From Arcticibacter sp045629565 (GTDB lineage Bacteria; Bacteroidota; Bacteroidia; Sphingobacteriales; Sphingobacteriaceae): DNA of 64,000 nucleotides. Under the pieces are notes generated by a model, which had not been told where the DNA came from, ran no database searches, and was given only the letters and a program-made list of their open reading frames with translations. Both the position numbers and the translations under genes were made by a program. The stretch covers positions 17,849-81,848 of the forward strand of contig NZ_JAZQRL010000033.1 in assembly GCF_045629565.1 (NCBI RefSeq), read 5' to 3'. Every line of letters starts with the position of its first letter. Within the stretch, counting starts at the first letter, position 1. Of this stretch, positions 18,559 to 27,418 are shown piece after piece.

Positions 18559-19479
18559 TCATTTCAGCGCGCCAGTTGGGCTCATTCCTTTTTCAACTAT
18601 CAATCTAATAGTGCCACCTAAATCCGCTGTATATATTTTGAAAATGGAATCTGAAGTTTTTGAAGCGCTGTAGAAAATCTGATCATCAGCCGTAACGTAC
18701 AAAGACGGTACATTAAAACCTTCAGGAGAAATCCTGGATGTTTCTTTACTCATCAGATCTAATACATAAACGGCCTCATTAGGACCTGCTCCGTTCTTCA
18801 CTACATCCGGGTTACCTGCGTTGAAAATAAGTTTTTTACCGTCTTTCGTATAGAAGAAACGGTTGCTGCTGGAAAGGGATAGTTCTTTTCCGATTAAGTC
18901 TGCCAAAGGTTGTGTGTCGATTACCTTACCGGAAAGATCTAACGTATAGAGGTTAGTTAAATCGTGCCCGACCAGTTCCTGTTCATTTTTCCATGTAGGT
19001 GAATAAACGTCGATCGGCGACTTGCTGTCCAATATCTGGTAACCAGAATGATCTGTATTCATTACACCCACTTTCCAGCGGTTCTCTTTGTCGAAAATGC
19101 TAAATGCGATCTTGTTTCCACCTGGTGACCACATTGCCTGGTAGTAGTTATCGTTATCTACAGGCAACTGTGCCTGGGTCTTATGTTCGAGGTCTGCCAC
19201 CCAGATGCTGCGGTGCCCGGCACTGTCACTAATCGTGTAAGCGAGCTTTTTGCCGTCCGGAGATATAGCCGGATCCGTTGCACCACCAAAAGATACCTGT
19301 TTCATGGTGTCGATGCTGGTGACTACAATATTATCGCCATCCCGGTAGGCCAGCGCAAATTCTTTACTGCTTAGAGAAGCAGTAGTCAGGCTGTCTGTGC
19401 TGTTATTTTCATTTGTTTTATTGTTGTTGCAAGCAATTAGGAGAGAAAGAAAAGGTATCGAAAGTTTTAGTAGACGCAT
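18559..19479 (-). CDS. TolB-like PD40 beta-propeller lipoprotein
   Basis: The 306-residue protein has a lipoprotein signal with the lipobox LLIAC near residue 17 and a Asn/Ser/Thr-rich linker. Repeated WD40-like PD40 motifs follow (PAISPDGKKLAYTIS, AMWSPGGNKIAFSIF, FYTKDGKKLIFN), forming a beta-propeller. It should be anchored in the envelope, facing the periplasm or cell surface. The function is unknown; TolB-like propellers usually mediate protein contacts. It is a single gene between the SNF2 gene and the divergent pectate lyase. Confidence 0.8.
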   Translation of the reverse strand: MRLLKLSIPFLSLLIACNNNKTNENNSTDSLTTASLSSKEFALAYRDGDNIVVTSIDTMKQVSFGGATDPAISPDGKKLAYTISDSAGHRSIWVADLEHKTQAQLPVDNDNYYQAMWSPGGNKIAFSIFDKENRWKVGVMNTDHSGYQILDSKSPIDVYSPTWKNEQELVGHDLTNLYTLDLSGKVIDTQPLADLIGKELSLSSSNRFFYTKDGKKLIFNAGNPDVVKNGAGPNEAVYVLDLMSKETSRISPEGFNVPSLYVTADDQIFYSASKTSDSIFKIYTADLGGTIRLIVEKGMSPTGALK

Positions 19480-19833
19480 GATTGGGATTAAAGGTGTTTG
19501 GCAAAGTTAAGAAAAATGATCCCTGCAGTAAGGTATCGTCCACCCAATCTCTTACAAATACCTCCTGGAGGCAAAACCCCAGATTTTGCGGTAGCACCGA
19601 AATTACATGGTAGTTACATTAAGTTCTGATTTGACAGTTGCAGATAGATGCTCGGACAATGATTGGTACCGTATTGAACGTAGGTAAGTTATTCATTCAG
19701 TTAGAATATTTCCACTTTCAGATTGCTTATTACCACATTCGGCGGGTTTTCATGGTATAGCTAAAACCTTATTGATATCTTGAAAAAATAACCATTTACT
19801 AATCGGTTTAAGTAGGACTAATAAGACTTAAGA
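19480..19833. other. Intergenic region between divergent genes
   Basis: About 350 AT-rich bases between the TolB-like lipoprotein and the pectate lyase, presumably holding both promoters. I found no clear TTTG/TAnnTTTG pair, no strong hairpin and no plausible small gene. Confidence 0.5.
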
Positions 19834-21375
19834 ATGAAAGAGAATGCACAAAGATTTTTTCGGAATGTTTCGGGAGGCTTGCTTTTGCTTGCCTTTATTG
19901 CATCATCTCCGTATGCGAATGCGCAGGGCGTCGGCCAGGCAAACGGGCAAGCAGAAGCGGGACAAATACCTCCGCATCCGCCGCGGCTGCCAGAAGCTGT
20001 TATTCCGGCATTCCCGGGCGCATGGGGTGGTGGAATGTTTACGGTAGGAGGACGCGGGGGCAAGGTCATCGCAGTTACCAACCTTAATGATAACGGGCCA
20101 GGCAGCCTCAGGGCAGCCTTGGAAGCGAAAGGGCCCCGTATTGTCGTCTTCCGGGTTGCCGGGACGTTGAAAGCCAGTACCGACCTGAATATCAACGATC
20201 CTTACATCACTATTGCTGGGCAGTCTGCTCCCGGCGACGGTATTTGTATTGCCGGTACCTTAAACATCAACACGCATAATGTGGTTATTCGTCACCTTCG
20301 GGTACGCAGAGGTGTTCCTACCGGCGGACAAGGGGACGATAACATCGGGGGGAATCCGCAACACCACATCATTATCGACCATTGTTCCACTAGCTGGGGG
20401 ATGGATGAAAATATCTCACTATACCGGACGATGAGACCGTCACTCGACGGAAAGACACAGATAAAAGATCCCGCGCAAAACATAACCATTCAATGGACTA
20501 TAACCAGCGAAGCGTTAGATGCCAGAGGGCATGCGTTTGGAGGTACCTGGGGAGGAAATCCTTCGACATTTCACCATAACCTTTTCGCAAGCAATACTGC
20601 CCGGAATCCATCCATAGGGATGTCAGGCCCGTTTGATTTCCGGTATAATGTTGTTTTTAACTGGCGCCACCGCTCCATAGATGGCGGAGATGAAACCTCT
20701 ATGATCAACCTGATTAATAATTATTTCAGACCGGGGCCTGCCACTAACGAAAATATGCGTGGGGTGTTCGCCCGGATTGAACAGCGTAGTATGTATTCTC
20801 CTGGCAGTGCCTGGAAAGAAGGAGATTGGTATCCTAAAGCAGCTAATCGTCCTGGAAAATGGTATGTTGCGGGCAATGTTATGCACGATAACCAGGAGGT
20901 AACCAATAATAACTGGGCAGGTATGCGCGGGCCGGAAAACCTCGCCCGTGTAAATACGGCATTTGAAGGATGGCCTGTGGCGCCACACCAGACAGCCGGA
21001 GCCGCCTTTGAGTCTGTATTGGCGAAGGCAGGTGCTACTTTACCTAAACGTGATGCTGTTGACAAACGCGTTACAGAGATGGTCCGCACAGGAAAGACGA
21101 TGACTCAAACGGGTATCATCAAAGATATATCGGAAGTTGGCGGATATCCGGCTTTGTCATACGACCCAGCGAAGGTACCTGTAGATACAGATGGAGACGG
21201 CATGCCGGATGAGTGGGAAAGAAAGTACAAACTTGATCCCAAGAACCCGAAAGATGGTGCTTTGGATACCGACGGTGATGGCTACACCAATGTGGAAGAG
21301 TATCTGAATGGAACTAATCCTCAGGAAAAGATTAACTACCGCAACCTCGGTAATAACGTTGATACAATTAGCTAA
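19834..21375 (+). CDS. Secreted pectate lyase (PL1-like) with C-terminal calcium-binding repeats
   Basis: The 513-residue protein has a signal peptide ending near ANAQG. The catalytic part is a right-handed beta-helix of the pectate lyase type: FPGAWGGG, GGRGGKVIAVTNLND, GSLRAAL, FRVAGTL, then ITIAGQSAPG and a IIDHCSTSWGMDE core. The C-terminus has two acidic calcium-binding-like repeats, DTDGDGMPDEWE (near 451) and DTDGDGYTNVEEYLNGT (near 476). It would cleave polygalacturonate by beta-elimination outside the cytoplasm. There is no SusC/SusD pair or other pectin gene nearby, and no type IX sorting domain at the end. Confidence 0.88.
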   Translation: MKENAQRFFRNVSGGLLLLAFIASSPYANAQGVGQANGQAEAGQIPPHPPRLPEAVIPAFPGAWGGGMFTVGGRGGKVIAVTNLNDNGPGSLRAALEAKGPRIVVFRVAGTLKASTDLNINDPYITIAGQSAPGDGICIAGTLNINTHNVVIRHLRVRRGVPTGGQGDDNIGGNPQHHIIIDHCSTSWGMDENISLYRTMRPSLDGKTQIKDPAQNITIQWTITSEALDARGHAFGGTWGGNPSTFHHNLFASNTARNPSIGMSGPFDFRYNVVFNWRHRSIDGGDETSMINLINNYFRPGPATNENMRGVFARIEQRSMYSPGSAWKEGDWYPKAANRPGKWYVAGNVMHDNQEVTNNNWAGMRGPENLARVNTAFEGWPVAPHQTAGAAFESVLAKAGATLPKRDAVDKRVTEMVRTGKTMTQTGIIKDISEVGGYPALSYDPAKVPVDTDGDGMPDEWERKYKLDPKNPKDGALDTDGDGYTNVEEYLNGTNPQEKINYRNLGNNVDTIS

Positions 21376-21412
21376 GGACAGGAGTAGACAGTAAGTAATG
21401 ATCGGCTCTTTG

Positions 21413-21450
21413 AAAGAAGCAGAGGTGGCGCCTGCCGCTTCTGCTTCTTT
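21413..21450. terminator. Terminator between convergent pectate lyase and SDR genes
   Basis: AAAGAAGCAG (21413-21422) pairs with CTGCTTCTTT (21441-21450). The plus-strand arm ends in a T-rich stretch. It lies between the two converging stop codons and may serve both. Confidence 0.65.
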
Positions 21451-21473
21451 TAGCTGTAGAAACATGTCGCAAA

Positions 21474-22217
21474 TTATTTCATTGCATAATTAAGATAACC
21501 GCCATCAGCTACAATTTCTGTTCCGGTGATAAAGCTTGCGGCATCAGAGGCCAGGAATAGTACGGTTTTTGCAATTTCATCAGGATTACCCAATCTTTGT
21601 AAAGCTGTAGCACCTGCTAAGAAGTCTTTTGCTTCGGATGGTACAGCGTTTTCTAAACCAGGTGTTCTCACGGGCCCCGGGCTAACGATGTTGACACGAA
21701 TTTTCCGTCCGGCCAGTTCGTTTGCCGCGATTTGAGCGATTTTATTCACTGCCCCCTTCGTTGCGGAATACACACTGGCACCAAGATTAGCAGCCGTTGC
21801 TACCGTTGAAGATGTGAATAGGACTGATGCCCCCTCTGCCAGATGCGGTAGTAGCTTTTGCAATGTAAAGAAATGCCCCTTTACGTTGGTGTTGAATTGT
21901 GCATCGAAATTAGCCTCACTGACTTTTTCTATCGGCTCAAATGTGGCAATACCGGCGTTCAGAAAAAGGACATCGATCTTTTTTCCTGAATCTGCTACAG
22001 CTTTTTCGAGAATAGCAATGTCTGCGAGTTTGGAAGTGTCAGATACAACGGTGTGCAGTGCCGAGCTGTTTATTTCAGCTGATGCTTTTTGGAGGTTTCC
22101 GGCATTTCTGCCTGTTATCCAAACGGTTGCCCCTGCTTTCGCGAATGCTTTTGCTGTTGCATATCCAATACCGGTAGTTCCCCCGGTAATTACAACATTC
22201 TTATTTTTAAAGTCCAT
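21474..22217 (-). CDS. Short-chain dehydrogenase/reductase
   Basis: The 247-residue protein is a classical SDR. The nucleotide-binding motif TGGTTGIGYA is at 11-20 and NAGIA near 88. The catalytic Ser is in FTSSTVATAA, with YSATK near 149-153 supplying Tyr and Lys. PGPVRTPG and the C-terminal ADGGY complete the family pattern. The substrate cannot be deduced. It is divergent from an HxlR regulator, an arrangement usual for SDR or NAD(P)H-dependent reductases induced by electrophiles or quinones. The shared 101-bp promoter carries the GTAAC-rich repeats at 22268-22316. Confidence 0.9.
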   Translation of the reverse strand: MDFKNKNVVITGGTTGIGYATAKAFAKAGATVWITGRNAGNLQKASAEINSSALHTVVSDTSKLADIAILEKAVADSGKKIDVLFLNAGIATFEPIEKVSEANFDAQFNTNVKGHFFTLQKLLPHLAEGASVLFTSSTVATAANLGASVYSATKGAVNKIAQIAANELAGRKIRVNIVSPGPVRTPGLENAVPSEAKDFLAGATALQRLGNPDEIAKTVLFLASDAASFITGTEIVADGGYLNYAMK

Positions 22218-22267
22218 ACTTTTCTTAATTGTTTACGCTGTAAAGGTATAGTGAATCAATTTATTTT

Positions 22268-22316
22268 GGTTACTTTGTAACTAAAAGTAACAGTAACCTT
22301 TGGGTAACAAAGTAAC
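22268..22316. promoter_or_regulatory. Putative HxlR operator with repeated GTAAC
   Basis: GGTTACTTTGTAAC (22268-22281) and GGTAACAAAGTAAC (22303-22316) form a near-perfect inverted repeat with a 21-nt centre. That centre contains two more GTAAC copies (22287-22291 and 22293-22297). The region ends 2 nt before the HxlR start codon, which points to autoregulation and joint control of the divergent SDR gene. Confidence 0.65.
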
Positions 22317-22318
22317 TT

Positions 22319-22669
22319 ATGACGGAGAATCATTGCCAGTTGGGGCACAAAAAGGAGATTATGGCGGTCCACGATGCGATGGACGTGCTGAATGGTAAAT
22401 GGAAAATATCGATCATTTCATCTATTTGTTATTATAACAAAAGGCGGTTTTCAGATATTTTAAACGATATCCCGGGAATTTCGAACAAAATGTTGAGTAA
22501 GGAATTGAAAGAGCTGGAAATCAATAAACTGGTAAAGCGAACTGTACTGGAGACACAGCCGGTTTCCGTTCAATACCAACTATCTGAATATGGTATGACA
22601 TTAAAAAATATCATTGATAACCTGGCAGAATGGGGATTGGAACATCGTAAGGTAATTACCGGAAAATAG
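22319..22669 (+). CDS. HxlR family winged-helix transcriptional regulator
   Basis: The 116-residue protein has the HxlR pattern: a Cys near the N-terminus (N-H-C, residue 5), then DVLNGKWKISIIS, RRFSDILNDIPGISNKMLSKELKELE as recognition region, and a C-terminal PVSVQYQLSEYG wing. Family members with an N-terminal Cys often sense thiol-reactive compounds. It is transcribed away from the SDR gene, with the repeat-rich region between them as probable operator. Confidence 0.93.
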   Translation: MTENHCQLGHKKEIMAVHDAMDVLNGKWKISIISSICYYNKRRFSDILNDIPGISNKMLSKELKELEINKLVKRTVLETQPVSVQYQLSEYGMTLKNIIDNLAEWGLEHRKVITGK

Positions 22670-22744
22670 CTGCAATCCATGTGTTGGTCGGGATGGAGGG
22701 TTGAAGTAAGGTTCAGGTGGAATAAGGTGGAACATACCTCATTA

Positions 22745-22957
22745 CTATTTGTGGAAATATCCCCATTCCTGTTCTTCATCCATCTCAGGATACTCTTCGC
22801 TTTTATCTTTCAGTACCGTAATGGCGAGCCAGATTAGTACAACAGGCGAGAATGCGAATAGAAAGTATACCAGACTTTCTGACACCTGTGTGTGGATGGA
22901 AATAATAAAAGCGAGCAAGTATAGCGTCGCTATTAAGATTGCTGTTGTTGCTTTCAT
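22745..22957 (-). CDS. Small membrane protein, unknown function
   Basis: The 70-residue protein starts at the ATG at 22957. It has two hydrophobic segments (about residues 4-20 and 29-48) and an acidic C-terminal tail ending EWGYFHK. No family recognised. It lies alone between the HxlR gene and the flavoprotein gene, on the opposite strand to both. Confidence 0.5.
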   Translation of the reverse strand: MKATTAILIATLYLLAFIISIHTQVSESLVYFLFAFSPVVLIWLAITVLKDKSEEYPEMDEEQEWGYFHK

Positions 22958-23202
22958 GGTGGTGTTTTTATTGAAGAACAATCTGCAACCCGTTCTGTTT
23001 CAAGTCTCTGGTATCTATCCGTATGACGGATGAAGGCCTCCGATAGCCTGTTGCTTTTGACGGTTTCAGGAAAGCAAGTTTTAAGATTTATTCGTCAGAA
23101 TGCCTGCGGCTTAAGGACTGTAACGGCTATATTTCAAACATAACGGGAGTCATTTGTTTTATCCATGCGGACGTTCATTTGATGCCGCCTTATTCCGGTT
23201 TT

Positions 23203-24600
23203 ATGAAGATATACGATGCGATTGTTATTGGTTCAGGTCAGGGAGGTACGCCTTTGGCAAAAAAACTGGCTAAAGCAGGGTGGAAGACTGCCTTAGTGGA
23301 GAAGAGTTATGTAGGAGGAACTTGTGTTAATGTAGGCTGCACACCGTCGAAGACCATGATTGCGTCAGCTAAGGCAATCCATACGATCCGACGCGCGAAA
23401 GAATGGGGATTGATAGCGGAACTGAAGGAGATTGATATAAAAGCAATAATAAAGCGAAAATCGGATGTAGTGGATCTTTTCCGTGATAGTGCTCAGGATG
23501 GGTTAGAGGCAACAGATAATCTGGAATTGATTTGGGGACAGGCTTCATTCAGGGAAAGAAATGTCATAGAAACGAAACTCAACTCGGGAGGCATATCCCT
23601 CATGAAGGCCTCAAAGATCTTTATCAGCACAGGCACTAAACAGGATATACCTGATATCGCAGGTATTGCTGAAAGTGGATACCTTACTTCTACCACTTTG
23701 ATGGATTTGAAGGAAATACCGGCACATCTCCTGATCATTGGCGGAGGGTATATCGCCCTGGAATTTGGTCAGATGTACAGGCGCTTTGGCTCTGACGTGA
23801 CCATTTTGAATTTAGGAGATCGCTTACTGGACCAAGAGGATACTGATATCAGCGATGAGGTGAAGAAGCTGTTGGAACTGGAAGGAATACGGATTATCTG
23901 TCGTGCGGAAACAAGGGCAGTGGTGCGCGATGGGGATGAGCTGAAGGTCTCATTCGAGGTCGGCCCGGAACTGCGAAGTGTATCTTGTAGTCATTTGCTC
24001 GTCGCTGCCGGAAGACTTCCCAATAGCATGGATCTTAATCTGCCTTCTGCCGGGGTGAAGACTGATGACCAGGGATATATCATTGTAAATGAGTATCTCG
24101 AGACGTCAGCGGAAGGAATCTACGCGATAGGAGATGTGAAAGGTGGACCGGAGTTTACACATGTGGCTTATAACGACCATCTAATACTGTTGCGGAATTT
24201 GCTTCGGGGCGAGAAGCAAAGCACGGAACGTTTAGTCCCTTATTGTATGTTCATTGATCCGCAGTTGGGTAGGATAGGGATGACAGAGGCGGAAGCCCGT
24301 GCAAAGGGATTCAACATTAAGGTAGCCTGCATGCCGATGTCCCGTGTGGCACGTGCAATCGAAACGGGAGATGAAAGAGGTTTAATGAAGGCGGTAGTTG
24401 ACGCTGGTACCGGACAGATCCTGGGGGCGGCTATCCTCGGGGAAGAAGGAGGGGAAGTGATGTCTGTTTTGCAGATGGCGATGCTCGGAAAGATAGATTA
24501 CAGTACCATCAGGAATATGATGTTTGCGCATCCTTTATACGCTGAATCGCTCAATAATTTATTCATGGAATTTGATGACGATCGATCTGATGCGAGTTGA
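23203..24600 (+). CDS. FAD-dependent pyridine nucleotide-disulphide oxidoreductase (MerA/Lpd-like)
   Basis: The 465-residue protein is taken from the ATG at 23203 (MKIYDAIVIGSGQGG), which places the FAD-binding GxGxxG at residues 9-14. The redox-active pair is in GGTCVNVGCTPSK. The second Rossmann motif is IIGGGYIALEFG, and the dimerisation domain ends with a normal HPLYAE motif (in place of the HPTxxE motif of dihydrolipoamide dehydrogenase). It lacks an N-terminal HMA domain and the C-terminal Cys pair of true mercuric reductases, so the substrate is uncertain. It is followed 21 bp later by a Crp-type regulator. Confidence 0.88.
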   Translation: MKIYDAIVIGSGQGGTPLAKKLAKAGWKTALVEKSYVGGTCVNVGCTPSKTMIASAKAIHTIRRAKEWGLIAELKEIDIKAIIKRKSDVVDLFRDSAQDGLEATDNLELIWGQASFRERNVIETKLNSGGISLMKASKIFISTGTKQDIPDIAGIAESGYLTSTTLMDLKEIPAHLLIIGGGYIALEFGQMYRRFGSDVTILNLGDRLLDQEDTDISDEVKKLLELEGIRIICRAETRAVVRDGDELKVSFEVGPELRSVSCSHLLVAAGRLPNSMDLNLPSAGVKTDDQGYIIVNEYLETSAEGIYAIGDVKGGPEFTHVAYNDHLILLRNLLRGEKQSTERLVPYCMFIDPQLGRIGMTEAEARAKGFNIKVACMPMSRVARAIETGDERGLMKAVVDAGTGQILGAAILGEEGGEVMSVLQMAMLGKIDYSTIRNMMFAHPLYAESLNNLFMEFDDDRSDAS

Positions 24601-24621
24601 TCGCTTTTAGGAACATAGGGT

Positions 24622-25212
24622 ATGCTTGACGAAAAGACTATTAATCATTACAAGGATTTCTTCGAACTGGAGCTGACCGAACTCCTTTCTTTACTGAGTC
24701 TGACACGTGAGAAAAGTTTAAAGGAGGGTGACGTGTATATACAGGAAGGTTCACTTACCAGGAGGCTTGCGTATATACAGAAAGGGCTGATCCGGACGGT
24801 ATATCTCAAGGAGAATGGTGATGAGACAACGATGTTATTAAGATGGGAAGATCAGTTTTTTAGTTCCTATGACAGCATTTTTTTCAACCGTCCGTCGAGG
24901 TTTACTTACCAGGCCCTGGAAGATACAGTAGTTCTGGAAGCAAACTATGATGATTTTATGGATTTTTTAAACACTCATCCGAGATTTGCGAAGGCAAAAG
25001 ATTTTTTCCTGATCAGTATGTTGGCTGAGGCTATGGAGCGGGTAGAATCATTTGTTCTGATGACTCCGGAAGAGCGTTATTTAAATTTGATAAAGGACAA
25101 GGGTGATATCGTTCAACGTTGTCAAGACAAACACCTGGCGACATGGCTCGGCATTACGCCGGTGTCGCTTAGCAGGATCAGAAAGAGAATTGCAGAGGGC
25201 GGGGAGCGTTAA
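24622..25212 (+). CDS. Crp/Fnr family transcriptional regulator
   Basis: The 196-residue protein has an N-terminal cyclic-nucleotide-binding-like beta-roll (EGDVYIQEGSLTRRLAYIQKG) and a C-terminal helix-turn-helix (HLATWLGITPVSLSRIRKRI). No Fnr-type cysteine cluster is present, and such Bacteroidota proteins often lack cAMP-contact residues, so the signal is unknown. It is 21 bp downstream of the flavoprotein and about 60 bp upstream of the sterol desaturase, all on the plus strand, and may form one unit with them. Confidence 0.9.
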   Translation: MLDEKTINHYKDFFELELTELLSLLSLTREKSLKEGDVYIQEGSLTRRLAYIQKGLIRTVYLKENGDETTMLLRWEDQFFSSYDSIFFNRPSRFTYQALEDTVVLEANYDDFMDFLNTHPRFAKAKDFFLISMLAEAMERVESFVLMTPEERYLNLIKDKGDIVQRCQDKHLATWLGITPVSLSRIRKRIAEGGER

Positions 25213-25273
25213 TTAACTTTTGTTAACTGGCATGACATCATACTGCCCTAGCTTTGTGTATTCACACAAGGGT

Positions 25274-26038
25274 ATGGAAAATTTCATGGAGATATTTATA
25301 GGCCTGTTCGCGGTTTCGGCGATCAGGTACTTTTTGGTAGCGGGCATAGCATTCTTTCTGGTGTATAAGTTGCTGGACCGAAAGCTTAGCAAGTCGAAGA
25401 TTCAGTCACGCCTGGCAAGCGGCCAGGATTTCAGGCGGGAAATCTTCCATTCCATGCAGAGTACCGCGATCATGTCGGGGGTTGCCTTTGTGGTGCTCTT
25501 TACTGACTTGAAGCATTTTACGCTTATTTACGATGATTTGTCCAGTTTTGGATACTGGTATCTCCCGGTCAGCGTGGCGTTGAGCCTGGTTGTTCATGAT
25601 ACGTATTTCTACTGGATGCACCGCTTCCTGCATCATCCCAGGATCTTCCGTTATGCCCACCTCATACACCATAAGTCTGTTAACCCGTCGCCCTGGGCCT
25701 CGTACTCGTTTCATGTTATCGAGGCCTTCACAGAAGGTGCAATATTGGTAGTGCTGGCGATGGTATTGCCGATGCATCCCCTGGCGATTGCGCTGTTTGT
25801 ATTCGCGGGGTTTGTTATAAACGTGTATGGGCATCTTGGTTACGAGATTATGCCGCGCGGATTTAGAAAGACCTGGCTTTTTGAGGTGATCAATACGTCT
25901 ACCCATCATAATATGCACCATAGCAAGTTCAAAGGAAACTACGGACTGTACTTCAGATTCTGGGACCAGGTGATGGGTACGGAGCATCCGGAGTACGTCA
26001 GGGAGTATGATCGTCTTCAAAAACAGCGGTTTGAATAA
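25274..26038 (+). CDS. Sterol desaturase / fatty acid hydroxylase family membrane protein
   Basis: The 254-residue protein starts at the ATG at 25274 (MENFMEIFIG). It has several membrane segments and the di-iron histidine boxes of the superfamily: HDTYFYWMHRFLHH, HLIHHKS and HHNMHHSKFKGNYG. Members hydroxylate or desaturate membrane lipids, sphingolipids or carotenoids; the substrate is not determinable here. It follows the Crp-type regulator. Confidence 0.88.
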   Translation: MENFMEIFIGLFAVSAIRYFLVAGIAFFLVYKLLDRKLSKSKIQSRLASGQDFRREIFHSMQSTAIMSGVAFVVLFTDLKHFTLIYDDLSSFGYWYLPVSVALSLVVHDTYFYWMHRFLHHPRIFRYAHLIHHKSVNPSPWASYSFHVIEAFTEGAILVVLAMVLPMHPLAIALFVFAGFVINVYGHLGYEIMPRGFRKTWLFEVINTSTHHNMHHSKFKGNYGLYFRFWDQVMGTEHPEYVREYDRLQKQRFE

Positions 26039-26050
26039 AGCTGCAGATCA

Positions 26051-26365
26051 CTAAGGCGCTGTGGTTGTGCCCGATGTCTGTGGTTTTACGGGCTGAGGTA
26101 CAGGCGGATCGGTCGGTCTTGGGCTGGGAGTAGGGTCTACGGGCCTTGGCGTCTCCTCTCTGAAGGGTGTGGAATCTACCTTACCCGGTGTTTTTCCTGG
26201 TGCCGGTATCGGTAAGCTATCGGCATCAGTTTTCTTATTGTCTATCGTGTCCTGTAAAATGAAATGACCTGGTAAAAGGCCTGGATCTCTCAGGTTTCCG
26301 GCGGCACTGAGGCCGAGGGCGACTGCCAGCGATGTTGCAAGTGTTAACAATATCTGGGTTTTCAT
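26051..26365 (-). CDS. Small exported Pro/Thr-rich protein
   Basis: The 104-residue protein has an N-terminal hydrophobic segment consistent with a signal peptide or anchor (MKTQILLTLATSLAVALGLSA) and a low-complexity tail rich in Pro, Thr and Asp. Such proteins are common, poorly conserved and of unknown role. It is convergent with the sterol desaturase gene 12 bp away. Confidence 0.5.
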   Translation of the reverse strand: MKTQILLTLATSLAVALGLSAAGNLRDPGLLPGHFILQDTIDNKKTDADSLPIPAPGKTPGKVDSTPFREETPRPVDPTPSPRPTDPPVPQPVKPQTSGTTTAP

Positions 26366-26475
26366 AATTTTCGTGTATATACTGATCCTTTCCTAAAACC
26401 ATGCCAAAGAGGCCGACAGGAATGTTACAGAGGATATTTGTCCTACTGTATTAAGAAAGGTATCTTTGGGGTTAG

Positions 26476-26625
26476 ATGAATACGAACAAGTGGTTAAATA
26501 GGACATTGAACGATCAGTCTGCAAGACAGTTGCAGATTGCAATGGCCATATTTTGCCGTTTTCTTTCCTCTCAGTATCGTCTTGGAGATTCGTTTTTGAA
26601 AAGTAGTAAGGACTTCATTAAGTAA
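26476..26625 (+). CDS. Possible 49-residue small protein
   Basis: An ATG frame at 26476 encodes MNTNKWLNRTLNDQSARQLQ and continues to a Lys-rich end (SSKDFIK). It is predicted soluble, with one amphipathic helix, and matches no known family. Support comes from a hairpin immediately after the stop (26627-26651) and from the lack of any other use for this 590-base gap. It could still be a chance frame. Confidence 0.3.
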   Translation: MNTNKWLNRTLNDQSARQLQIAMAIFCRFLSSQYRLGDSFLKSSKDFIK

Positions 26626-26626
26626 G

Positions 26627-26651
26627 CCCCAGCCTCTTTCGAGGTGTGGGG
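26627..26651 (+). terminator. Hairpin after the 49-codon frame
   Basis: CCCCA (26627-26631) plus CCTC (26633-26636) pair with GAGG (26641-26644) plus TGGGG (26647-26651) around a TTTC loop. There is only a weak T-rich stretch afterwards. Confidence 0.45.
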
Positions 26652-26696
26652 ATCTGTTAGTCTTAGCAATATTTCAAACTTTTAATCTTAATCAAC

Positions 26697-26888
26697 ATGC
26701 TTTCCCGGCTTATTATCTGCCTTTCGCTGGCTACAGATCTGTGTATACTGTTGCTGGCCATTTTCGTAGCGAAACCGCTATGGATTCTGCTTCTTATCAT
26801 TTTGTCTGCCTCAATAAAGGGTTGGTATAAGTACCGCCTTTCCAGCAGGAAAATCGACAGCTTCTTTAGACCAAAGCAGCTGTACTAG
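26697..26888 (+). CDS. Small hydrophobic protein
   Basis: The 63-residue protein has two adjacent hydrophobic segments (about residues 4-22 and 26-42) and a basic C-terminal tail (KYRLSSRKIDSFFRPKQLY), predicting an inner-membrane hairpin with both ends in the cytoplasm. No family recognised. It sits 67 bp upstream of the GreA/Rnk-like gene on the same strand. Confidence 0.45.
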   Translation: MLSRLIICLSLATDLCILLLAIFVAKPLWILLLIILSASIKGWYKYRLSSRKIDSFFRPKQLY

Positions 26889-26955
26889 CCTTTTTTCCGA
26901 AGCTACTTGGCTTACGGGCAGGCATTCTATGGTTATACCCTAAAATTTAAAATAT

Positions 26956-27354
26956 ATGACAACTACAACAAATCAAGCAACTGAAGGTATTATTCTGTCC
27001 ACTGGTGTTTATGACCTTTTAAAAGATCAGATCCGCAGAAGAAAGCTGAGTAAGTTTAATGAAGCAAAGCTGGAGCGCGAACTGAGAAATGCTACGCAGG
27101 TTCTAAGGCGCGACCTTCCTGCAAACGTGGTGACAGCAGATACGCGGGTGACTGTGAAAGACCTCGAAACGGGTGCAGAAACAACGTATAAACTTGTTGG
27201 ACCGACGAAGGCGAGAAGAAAGAATGAGACCATGTCGATCTTGTCGCCAATTGCGGTTGCAATGCTGGGATATTCTTCAGGATCTCAGGTACAATGGGAA
27301 ATGGAAGATGGTATCAGGAACTACCAGATCATAGAAGTAGCTCCATTAAAGTAG
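26956..27354 (+). CDS. GreA/GreB-family (Rnk-like) transcription factor
   Basis: The 132-residue protein has a short N-terminal helical region (about residues 15-50) and a C-terminal FKBP-like GreA/GreB domain. The latter carries the typical segments TVKDLETGAETTYKLVGP, SILSPIAVAMLGYSSG and IIEV. The N-terminus is too short for the full coiled coil of GreA, so it should contact RNA polymerase without canonical transcript-cleavage stimulation, as Rnk and similar proteins do. It has its own strong terminator at 27369-27411. Confidence 0.88.
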   Translation: MTTTTNQATEGIILSTGVYDLLKDQIRRRKLSKFNEAKLERELRNATQVLRRDLPANVVTADTRVTVKDLETGAETTYKLVGPTKARRKNETMSILSPIAVAMLGYSSGSQVQWEMEDGIRNYQIIEVAPLK

Positions 27355-27368
27355 TATAAGTGAATTAT

Positions 27369-27411
27369 ACCGGCTCCCGGGCGAACGGACTACCTTTAGT
27401 CGGGAGCCGGT
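27369..27411. terminator. Bidirectional terminator between greA-like and rtcB
   Basis: ACCGGCTCCCG (27369-27379) pairs perfectly with CGGGAGCCGGT (27401-27411); flanking TTATA/TATAA extends the stem. It lies between convergent stop codons 64 bp apart. Confidence 0.85.
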
Positions 27412-27418
27412 GTATAAT

